The translations under genes were made by a program, and so were the position numbers. Positions 43,553-51,077 of a stretch of 64,000 bases of DNA are shown here, piece by piece (position 1 is the stretch's first letter; each line of letters begins with the position of its first letter). Under the pieces are notes generated by a model. It was not told the origin of the DNA and searched no databases. It worked only from the letters and a program-made list of their open reading frames with translations. Source of the stretch: Candidatus Poribacteria bacterium (GTDB lineage Bacteria > Poribacteria > WGA-4E > WGA-3G). Location: positions 27,199 through 91,198 of the forward strand of contig PYIY01000011.1 of the NCBI GenBank assembly GCA_003635195.1. The letters are read 5' to 3'.

Positions 43553-44461
43553 CTAATTAGACGTTGATCGTTCAGAGAGGACTTTTTCATACTCATAGGT
43601 CCAATCTACAACTTGATAACCACAGTTGCTATAAAAGAGTTGTGCGCGATAATCATCCCAACCCGTACTAATGGCTGCATGTCGATATCCAATTTTCTTC
43701 ATCTCTTGCAGGGTATATTGAAGTAAATAATGTCCTAACCCCTGGCCCTGAAATTCATCTTCGATACCGAGCCAGACCGTATGGAACCAGTCTTGCGCAT
43801 CGGCGTGGTTTGAAGTCTCTCCACCGGAAACAGAACAACATTCCCCAATTTGTTCATCGTCTTGGTAGGCTTTTATTGTGCAGTCTGGACGTTCTCCGCG
43901 TTCCTGATGCCAGTTGACAGAAAGTGTTACCGGTATCGGTGGCGATGTTGGTATAATGTCGTAGTTTTCCCAATCGAAAAAGACCCAACCGCTATAGCGA
44001 CGGTATCCGTTAAATCCAAGAAGTGCTTGAACGTGGTCAAGCGCATCCGATAAACTGGCGTATGCAAGATGATAGAAACGATATGCGCGGCTTTTAAAAG
44101 CGAAAATTCGGGTTACCTTAAATGCTTTTAGATAAGCTTCTCCTTTTTCAAGCACAGCTTGTCCAGCGTACCGCGCACCGCGTTCATAACCCAAAAACCG
44201 AATAATACCGATGTCCTCCTCTCTAATCTGATTGAGGCCGACATGAATAAACGCCTGCACTGCACCATTTTGCATTGCAACGAAAACAGTTTCGGAATGG
44301 GGCCCCCCTTCAGTTTTGTCCGCTTTTCTGTTGATCTCACGCATTTCAATGGCAAATTCCTCTTCTTTTATACGGTAACAATGTGGGACATCAGCAGTCA
44401 GACGATTATAAAAGTGTGTTAGAGGTGTTTGCAGATCAGGAGTATATTGGACTATTTCCAT
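43553..44461 (-). CDS. GNAT-family N-acetyltransferase (tandem copy 1)
   Basis: This 302-aa protein has two GNAT-like halves. The C-terminal half shows WLGIEDEFQGQGLGHYLLQY, the Gly-rich acetyl-CoA loop (R/Q-x-x-G-x-G/A), and AQLFYSNCGYQVVDWTYEYE. The N-terminal half (TPLTHFYNRLTADVPHCYRI) resembles a degenerate GNAT. The downstream neighbour at 44538-45464 is its close paralogue. Substrate is unknown. Confidence 0.85.
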   Translation of the reverse strand: MEIVQYTPDLQTPLTHFYNRLTADVPHCYRIKEEEFAIEMREINRKADKTEGGPHSETVFVAMQNGAVQAFIHVGLNQIREEDIGIIRFLGYERGARYAGQAVLEKGEAYLKAFKVTRIFAFKSRAYRFYHLAYASLSDALDHVQALLGFNGYRRYSGWVFFDWENYDIIPTSPPIPVTLSVNWHQERGERPDCTIKAYQDDEQIGECCSVSGGETSNHADAQDWFHTVWLGIEDEFQGQGLGHYLLQYTLQEMKKIGYRHAAISTGWDDYRAQLFYSNCGYQVVDWTYEYEKVLSERSTSN

Positions 44462-44537
44462 CTGTCACGCCTACCTTTCCGGAGAACACGGAATAAGATA
44501 CTGCAGTTAGCGTTATGCTGATTGCCTGAATCACGGG

Positions 44538-45464
44538 TTACCACTTGTGTGTCGGTGTTTCGGAGAGGTTTTTGACGAATTCGTAGGTCCAATCTACGAC
44601 CCGATAACCGCAGTTGCTGTAAAAGAGGAATGCCCGATGGTTATCCCAGGCAGTACTAATCGCTGCGTGCCGGTATCCGACTTTGTGCATCTCTTGAAGT
44701 TCATATTGGAGTAGATAGCGTCCCAAACCCTGCCCCTGAAACTCGTCTTCAATGCCGAGCCAAGTCGTGTGAAACCAATTTTGTGCATCAGGATGCGATG
44801 AAAACTCACCACCAGAGACAGACCAACACTCGCCGACCTCTTTATCATCTTGAAACGCTCTTACGGTGCAGTTCGGGAGTTGTCCGCGTCCGTCCTTCCA
44901 GTCGATAGAAAGTGTTACTGGCAGACTTGAAGGGACTGGCGTGACGGAATAGTCTTCCCAATCCAAAAACACCTCACCTTCAGAACGTCGGTACCCATTG
45001 AATCCAAGAAGCCCTTGAACTTGATCGAGCGCATCCGATAGATAGGCGTGTTCAAAATGATAAAAACGATATCGACAGTCCTGTGAAAAGGCAAAGATTT
45101 GGGAAACATCATGAGTTTTCAGATAGTCTTCCGCTTTTTCAAGTACTGCTTGTCCAACGCGCCGCGCCCCACGTTCGTAACCCATAAACCGGATAACGCC
45201 TATGTCTTCTTCTCTATTATCCCCAATCTGACCGATGCCGACATGGATAAACGCTTGCACTGCACCGTTCACCATTGCGACAAAGGCGGTTTCGGAGTCG
45301 AGTCCGCCCTCCTTTTTATCAGCTTTACCGGTCGTAACCCCGCGTATTGCAGTAGCCAGTTCTTCTTCCTTTACTGCGTAACAATGTGGGACATCAGCAG
45401 TCAGACGGTTATAAAATTGCGTTACCGATGTTTGTATATCGGCGGTATATTGAAGAATTTCCAT
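44538..45464 (-). CDS. GNAT-family N-acetyltransferase (tandem copy 2)
   Basis: This 308-aa protein aligns along its length with the previous gene: MEILQYTADIQTSVTQFYNR, HVGIGQIGDNREEDIGVIRF, WLGIEDEFQGQGLGRYLLQY and AFLFYSNCGYRVVDWTYEFV. It is slightly longer because of a few insertions. The tandem arrangement is a local duplication, now clearly diverged. It precedes the WD40 gene's stop by about 20 nt, and the two may be co-transcribed. Confidence 0.85.
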   Translation of the reverse strand: MEILQYTADIQTSVTQFYNRLTADVPHCYAVKEEELATAIRGVTTGKADKKEGGLDSETAFVAMVNGAVQAFIHVGIGQIGDNREEDIGVIRFMGYERGARRVGQAVLEKAEDYLKTHDVSQIFAFSQDCRYRFYHFEHAYLSDALDQVQGLLGFNGYRRSEGEVFLDWEDYSVTPVPSSLPVTLSIDWKDGRGQLPNCTVRAFQDDKEVGECWSVSGGEFSSHPDAQNWFHTTWLGIEDEFQGQGLGRYLLQYELQEMHKVGYRHAAISTAWDNHRAFLFYSNCGYRVVDWTYEFVKNLSETPTHKW

Positions 45465-45483
45465 CTATTTCTTCCGTTCTCTT

Positions 45484-47604
45484 TTACGGAACTTTCCACA
45501 GCAGAATTGTTCCATCATCATTTCCAGTAGCGAGCGTTTTGCCATCCGGACTGAACTCCACTGAAATAATCCCACCTGCATTTCCAAAAATCTCTTTCAA
45601 GAGTTGTCCTGTAGTGGCAGAAAATAGGGATCCCGTGCTGCCTGTACCATCGCCATCGTAAATACAAGCGAAGGTTTGTCCATCGGCTGAAAAGCATACG
45701 CGAGCGACATTTTCGTTAGGGAAAGTTTTTAGAAGTTGCCCCGTGTTAGTATCCCAGAAGCACACCGCGCCTTGATCACCTTCGGCAGCGATTGAGCTTC
45801 CAGTAGCAATAATTTCCCCATCGGATAAAAAGAAAACGCTGCTAATATGACACGTATGGCTAGTGAGTGTTTTGAGGAGCTCTCCGGTGTTGACATCCCA
45901 CAACCGGACTGTGTCGCGCGAATTCGCCGTAGCAATGGTATTTCCATCCACTGAAAACGAAAAGATGTCAATATTATACTCATGTCCAGTGAGCGTATTC
46001 AGAAGTTGACCTGTAGCAGTATCCCACAAACGAACCGTGCCATCCCGACCTCCACCGGCAATAATTTTGCCATCCGGCGAAAATGAAACGGTTTCGATAC
46101 CGCGCTTATGTCCAGTGAGCGTATTCAGAAGTTGACCTGTAGCAGCATCCCATAAACGAACCGTGTCGTCCCAGCCTCCACCGGCAATAATTTTGCCATC
46201 CGGCGAAAATGAAACGGTACCGATACCATGCTTACGTCTAGTGAGCGTATTCAGAAGTTGACCTGTAGCAGCATTCCACACATGCACCGTGCCATCCCAA
46301 CCTCCACTGGCAATAGTTTTGCCATCCGGCGAAAATAAAACGGTTTCGATACCATGCTTATGTCCAGTGAGCGTATTCAGAAGTTGACCTGTAGCAGCAT
46401 CCCATAATCGCATCGTGTTGTCCCAACTCCCACTGGCAATAGTTTTGCCATCCGGCGAAAATGTAATAGTGTTGATGCGACCCTTATATCCAGTGGGTGT
46501 TTTCAGTAACTGACCGGTGATGGCATTCCACAAACGTAACGTGTCACCCGAATCTCGGCTAAGGATCGTAAGTCCATCAGGTGAAAACAAGACTGTTTTG
46601 ATTTCGCGCTTATGTCCAGTAAACGTCTTCAGATGTCGTCTCGTGGTAGTAGACCACAATCGCACTGTGCCGTCCACCCCACCTACGGCAATAATATTTC
46701 CATTTGGTGAAAAACATACGCTGTTGACACCATCCGCATGCTCTGCAAAGATTTTCAGAATTTCTCCAGTGCTTGTGTCCCGTAAACGCACTGTGTTATC
46801 TGAACTTCTACTGACAATAGTGCCTCCATTTGGTGAATAGCATACACTATTAACACTATCCGTATGCTCTGCAAAGATTTTCAGAATTTCTCCAGTGCTT
46901 GCGTCCCATAAACGTACTGTGTTATCTGAACTTCCACTGACAATAGTATTTCCATCGGGTGAAAAACATATACTATTAACACTATCCGTATGCTCTGTAA
47001 GGGTTTTCAGAAGTTTTCCAGTACTGACATCCCACAACTGTACCGTATTACCAATCGGGGTGGCAATAGTATTTCCATCGGGTGAAAAATATATGCTACT
47101 GACACCATACCTATGACCAGTGGACACTTTCAAATGCTTTCCAGTGGTTGTATCCCACAGACGTATTGTGTTGTCCCAACTCCCACTGGCGATAGTCTTT
47201 CCGTCCGGTGAATAGCATACGGTTAAGACATGATCCCGATGCCCGGTGAGTATTTTCAGATACTGACCTGTAATGGCATCCCACAAACGTACTGTGTTGT
47301 CCCAACTCCCACTGGCGATAGTCTTTCCGTCCGGTGAATAACACATACTGGAAATGCGATTCTTATGCCCAATGAAAAAGTTAAGTTCCTCACCAGTAAG
47401 TGCATCATACTTCCAAATCCCAACCGTACTTGCTACGGCAAATTGATTGCTGTCTGGAGAGTACGCTATCGCGGTTATGTGCCCTTTACCTATCCGTAAC
47501 TGAACTCCTTCCGGCAAATTCAATTTGGTATAATCTTGAGCAGAGGCATCCGACGAAAACGATACGAAAAGAAAGGATAAGGCAATGATGAATATTGTTT
47601 TCAT
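45484..47604 (-). CDS. Secreted WD40-repeat protein with 15-16 repeats
   Basis: This 706-aa protein has a signal peptide (FVSFSSDASAQD), then about 15-16 WD40 units of the type FSPDGKTIASGSWDNTVRLW. Units are spaced by about 42 residues (126 bp), and four near 46.0-46.5 kb are almost identical in DNA, so the array was recently amplified. Two seven-bladed propellers would use 14 units, leaving one or two over. The last units (near the C-terminus) are more degenerate. Role: an extracellular or periplasmic scaffold or binding protein. No catalytic domain is attached. Confidence 0.92.
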   Translation of the reverse strand: MKTIFIIALSFLFVSFSSDASAQDYTKLNLPEGVQLRIGKGHITAIAYSPDSNQFAVASTVGIWKYDALTGEELNFFIGHKNRISSMCYSPDGKTIASGSWDNTVRLWDAITGQYLKILTGHRDHVLTVCYSPDGKTIASGSWDNTIRLWDTTTGKHLKVSTGHRYGVSSIYFSPDGNTIATPIGNTVQLWDVSTGKLLKTLTEHTDSVNSICFSPDGNTIVSGSSDNTVRLWDASTGEILKIFAEHTDSVNSVCYSPNGGTIVSRSSDNTVRLRDTSTGEILKIFAEHADGVNSVCFSPNGNIIAVGGVDGTVRLWSTTTRRHLKTFTGHKREIKTVLFSPDGLTILSRDSGDTLRLWNAITGQLLKTPTGYKGRINTITFSPDGKTIASGSWDNTMRLWDAATGQLLNTLTGHKHGIETVLFSPDGKTIASGGWDGTVHVWNAATGQLLNTLTRRKHGIGTVSFSPDGKIIAGGGWDDTVRLWDAATGQLLNTLTGHKRGIETVSFSPDGKIIAGGGRDGTVRLWDTATGQLLNTLTGHEYNIDIFSFSVDGNTIATANSRDTVRLWDVNTGELLKTLTSHTCHISSVFFLSDGEIIATGSSIAAEGDQGAVCFWDTNTGQLLKTFPNENVARVCFSADGQTFACIYDGDGTGSTGSLFSATTGQLLKEIFGNAGGIISVEFSPDGKTLATGNDDGTILLWKVP

Positions 47605-47673
47605 CTGTTCACCTCCGAGTCGTTCACTTTATTCGGATCAAACCAGATTAACCTACCCTACTTTTCCAAACGA

Positions 47674-47698
47674 TAGGCGCGCTTACAAAGCACGCCTA
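47674..47698. repeat. Intergenic TAGGCGCGCTT...AAGCACGCCTA palindrome
   Basis: An 11-bp imperfect stem (TAGGCGCGCTT / AAGCACGCCTA) with a short ACA loop lies between the WD40 and metalloprotease genes. It resembles a common dispersed palindrome and could act as a terminator or mRNA stabiliser. Confidence 0.55.
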
Positions 47699-47734
47699 CT
47701 GAGTGGAATTAACTGCCAAAAAACAGACAAACAT

Positions 47735-50350
47735 TCATCGTTTCTGGACTTGGAAGCTTGCATCCAGAGCCTTCGCGACTCGGACTTGCGACTCTTTGAG
47801 GTGTGCCAGGCTATAATCATCGAGTCTCCCTTGGGCATTCTGAAGCACGCCTTGTATCTGCGTGTTGATTTCTTCGAGGTGTAGGCGTGCGAGGGATCGC
47901 GCATCTTCGGGGGTGCCACTATCAGCCTCCAAGACCAGTTTGATAAGCTGCTTGAGGTGTTCCCGCTGCAGCCCGCGCCGGAAACTGGAAATGAACGCAT
48001 TCGTATTCGACCACTGCTTTTCGCCTACATTCCGGTCGAGTTCTATCCAGACCGCGTCCGTGATACCTGAGAAGAGTTCTGGCAGTGTGAACGCAGTCTC
48101 ACCTTTGGGAAACTTCAACTCTGTGTCCTGAATCCGCGCCAGAACATTTGGATACAGCAGTCGTTCCAAGATAAAGGTTTGATTGTTCAGAATGACCCGA
48201 TGCACCGGATAATCCAAACGCGTAGAATTCCCACTACTTGATCCCCAATCACTCCAACGCGTGACAGCGAGACTGTTGAGTAGGTCAGCAGAGAAATCGA
48301 AGGCTTTGTCCGAGAGGGCATATTCCTTGAGGAATTGGAGTGCTTCACGTTGTTTCGCCGCCGGAACTGGCACGAAGGGTAAACGTCCATTTTCATCACC
48401 GCGATGGTCGCGATGGTGATACTGCCCGCCGATATAGCGGCTTGCAAAGTACATCGCATTAGCATGCTCACCAAGCAATCTCCCAAATGCCTGTCGGACC
48501 CGTTGATAGCCCATTCCCTCTTTTGTGACCTTGTCCGCAATCTTATCCCAAAGTTTGACGACGATCTCCCGTCGTTGTTTCGCAAACTCAAGCGGGTCGG
48601 CACCCAGATCCCAAACATTTACCAGTGGATCGAGATTACGGTATTGGTAGCTGTAAACATCGCCATCTGTTCCGTAGGTGAGTTCCGGTGTTGCGACACG
48701 GGACGCGATCTCGCCCAATGCCTCCAATTCACCTTCAGGGTTACTTGCAGCAATCGGTTTATAGGCATACTCGACCACCCAGTAATCCCAAGGACCAATC
48801 GTCGGTGTATAGTAGTGTCCCTGTTCTTTACCTTCGGGGGCAACATTCACGCCCCAGTAATCCATGACGGAACCGACGGTTGCCTCGTCTGTTTTGTCGT
48901 TCAGATCGTCAAGAGAGTATATTGTACTCGATTTAAAATTGTGGCGTAATCCCAATGTGTGACCGACCTCATGCATCGTCAATGTTTTCAGTGCCTCTCC
49001 GATAAATTCTTCTGGTAATTCACCGTCTTCGTCTGTCAGACCGCGTGCCTGCAAGACGCTCGCCATGAACCCCATCTGACGGGTCAATCCAGATATCATC
49101 TGACACTGAAAGCGTGAGGTGTGATCCATCGGATGATCGCGCTCATGCGCTAATTCATCAAAGTACGTTTTATATTGTCGCTGCCAACTTCTGATAAAAA
49201 CGTCGCTGATAAGAATATCGGCATCTAATATCTGTCCTGTCAATGGATTCACGCGGGACGGACCAATCGCGAAGCCTGCGTCAACAACCCAGCGGATCGT
49301 GTTATACCGGGCATCTTCGGGGTCCCAATCCTCGTAATCTTGTTGAATGCGTGCCTCAATTGCATCGACAAAGCCTGCCTTTTCAAACGCCTTGTTCCAT
49401 TCCAGGATTCCTTGGCGAATGTACGGACGGAAACGATGCGGGACCGTTTTCTCAATGTAAAAGATGATAGGATCCATCGGCGGTGAGAGTTTCGCCTTTT
49501 GGTCGGCTTTTTCCAGATGCCACCGATTAACGTAACGGATATACGGCGCATCGCTGGTTTGAAGCGAGTAGTCTTTGACCGTTGTCATAAAGTGTCCAAG
49601 CCGGTCGTCAGCCAACCGAGGGCGGTAGTTGTTCGATGGAAGTTTCGCAAGGCTGTAGTGTAGGGTCAACTGAATCCCACGACTGTCGGGCACAGTTTCT
49701 ATATAACTCGCCGACGTGTAAGCAGCGTTAACTTTCAACTCGACATTCTTTGGGAACGCCTTGATCTTTCCCCAAGTACTGCGCGTTCTGTCGAAGCGCG
49801 CATCTGGAGCGATCCTACGTGCCAAAGGCAGTAGATCGGATACAAAAACCGGAGAGATGTTTACCAACAAACTCTTCCGTTGTGGGTGGATACTTTCAAT
49901 TTTAAGAGAGAACAGCACAGAGTCACTATAACCGTAGTCAACCGCCTGTGCGGTCGGTGTCCCTTTCTTGGCGCGGAAGCGGACATTTTTTCGCAAGAGA
50001 TGCACGTTATCGCCAACGCGTCGCCAGACCAGCAGCCACTCATCCATCGTCATCCCAGAGATAAGGGATCCTCTCCCTAAGCCTCGCGCAAGACTAATCA
50101 TGCATAGAAAAGGTTGGTCCAATTGTGCGGGTTGTATCTCGCAATAAAGGTTCTCTTTTTTCTGGTATAGTTTGAAAAGACCTTGGTAGTTTTTGCTGTC
50201 TTCAGTTACTTTCGAGAAGTCTGGAAACTCTTTTTTCGGTTTCGTGGGTGCTTCTTGTGTTGTGGGTTGTACTGCTTGCTGTGCGAATATCGGCAGGTAA
50301 CAACTGCTGATTAGAATTAAACAGAGCCAAAAAGTCAATTGGCGTTGCAT
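47735..50350 (-). CDS. Secreted zinc-dependent metalloprotease (DUF5117/DUF4953 type), copy 1
   Basis: This 871-aa protein has a signal peptide (SSCYLPIFAQQ) and an extended zincin motif, MHEVGHTLGLRHNF, with ligands His460, His464 and His470 and catalytic Glu461. The upstream region (TIRWVVDAGFAIGPSRVNPL) and AHERDHPMDHTSRFQCQM also match this family. It is nearly identical along its length to the protein encoded at 51078-53693. Role: export and protein breakdown or processing, by family. The 50439-50756 gene lies upstream on the same strand. Confidence 0.93.
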   Translation of the reverse strand: MQRQLTFWLCLILISSCYLPIFAQQAVQPTTQEAPTKPKKEFPDFSKVTEDSKNYQGLFKLYQKKENLYCEIQPAQLDQPFLCMISLARGLGRGSLISGMTMDEWLLVWRRVGDNVHLLRKNVRFRAKKGTPTAQAVDYGYSDSVLFSLKIESIHPQRKSLLVNISPVFVSDLLPLARRIAPDARFDRTRSTWGKIKAFPKNVELKVNAAYTSASYIETVPDSRGIQLTLHYSLAKLPSNNYRPRLADDRLGHFMTTVKDYSLQTSDAPYIRYVNRWHLEKADQKAKLSPPMDPIIFYIEKTVPHRFRPYIRQGILEWNKAFEKAGFVDAIEARIQQDYEDWDPEDARYNTIRWVVDAGFAIGPSRVNPLTGQILDADILISDVFIRSWQRQYKTYFDELAHERDHPMDHTSRFQCQMISGLTRQMGFMASVLQARGLTDEDGELPEEFIGEALKTLTMHEVGHTLGLRHNFKSSTIYSLDDLNDKTDEATVGSVMDYWGVNVAPEGKEQGHYYTPTIGPWDYWVVEYAYKPIAASNPEGELEALGEIASRVATPELTYGTDGDVYSYQYRNLDPLVNVWDLGADPLEFAKQRREIVVKLWDKIADKVTKEGMGYQRVRQAFGRLLGEHANAMYFASRYIGGQYHHRDHRGDENGRLPFVPVPAAKQREALQFLKEYALSDKAFDFSADLLNSLAVTRWSDWGSSSGNSTRLDYPVHRVILNNQTFILERLLYPNVLARIQDTELKFPKGETAFTLPELFSGITDAVWIELDRNVGEKQWSNTNAFISSFRRGLQREHLKQLIKLVLEADSGTPEDARSLARLHLEEINTQIQGVLQNAQGRLDDYSLAHLKESQVRVAKALDASFQVQKR

Positions 50351-50438
50351 TGTATTTTCTCCTTATTTTATGGTAGAACCTAAATCTGCGTATTTCCTTC
50401 GCTGACTAATCAACTGCCTGCATTTCATCCATCAATTC

Positions 50439-50756
50439 TTACTTCCTCAAACCCACCTTCTGTTTGATGTGATGCCCCCGCATACCGAACTCTAAGATGT
50501 CAGAAGCCTTTACCTCCTCAACCTCGCTTTCCGTTCGACGAGACACTTTAAGCGTTTCATCTTCTAAGATTTCGCGAAGCGTTATTTGCAACGTATCTAA
50601 TAATTCACTTTTCGTTCGTTCTTGACAGGTAACACCTGGAACTTCCAATACCCAGCCGATCCACCATCCCTCACTCTCTCGGATGAGTGCCATATAGGTT
50701 TGGGCCATCTCTGTGGGATTGGATTGTGTCTTGAGCCACTCTTTCATCGTATTCAT
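50439..50756 (-). CDS. HicB-like protein without adjacent HicA
   Basis: This 105-aa protein has ATG 50756 with GGAGG 8 nt upstream. The core TYMALIRESEGWWIGWVLEV then PGVTCQERTKSELLDTLQIT follows the HicB fold. The long C-terminal tail is charged. I see no HicA-like frame beside it, so this is either an orphan antitoxin or another HicB-domain protein. It lies between two duplicated metalloproteases. Confidence 0.75.
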   Translation of the reverse strand: MNTMKEWLKTQSNPTEMAQTYMALIRESEGWWIGWVLEVPGVTCQERTKSELLDTLQITLREILEDETLKVSRRTESEVEEVKASDILEFGMRGHHIKQKVGLRK

Positions 50757-50977
50757 TTTTCATCCTCCGTTTTAGGCTGAAGTCTGAGCAGAGGATCCGA
50801 GATATATCGCTTTCATATCATAGGACAGCGTTTTACAAAAAACCATACTTATGTAGAGTTTATTATACTGCAAAACCTAAACAGTGGCAAGTATCTTAGT
50901 ATCTTTAGAATTACCTACACACCCTCGGTGCGAGGTGTTTTGCTTGTGCGTTTCCCTAAGAAACCCCTCCCGACATG

Positions 50978-51077
50978 AGTTATCCGTTGTCAGTTTTGAA
51001 AAAACTCGGACGCAATCGAGGATGTTGACAACGCCATCGCCGTCAACATCCGGTGAATCTTTACCGAAAGGGTCCAT
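50978..51077 (-). pseudogene. Dockerin-type module separated by a stop codon
   Basis: Directly after the TAG stop of the metalloprotease at 51078, the same reading frame continues as MDPFGKDSPDVDGDGVVNIL then DCVRVFSKLTTDN. DVDGDGVVNILD is the calcium-binding loop and helix of a type I dockerin repeat; such modules often end secreted proteins in this kind of genome. It is either a remnant of a longer protein cut by a stop mutation or a module from a lost neighbour. The homologous 47735 copy has no such sequence after its stop. Confidence 0.6.

Noticed and set aside
45900..47400. Tandem DNA repeat as a non-coding satellite
   Set aside because: The 126-bp period is in frame with the WD40 protein and explained by protein repeats.
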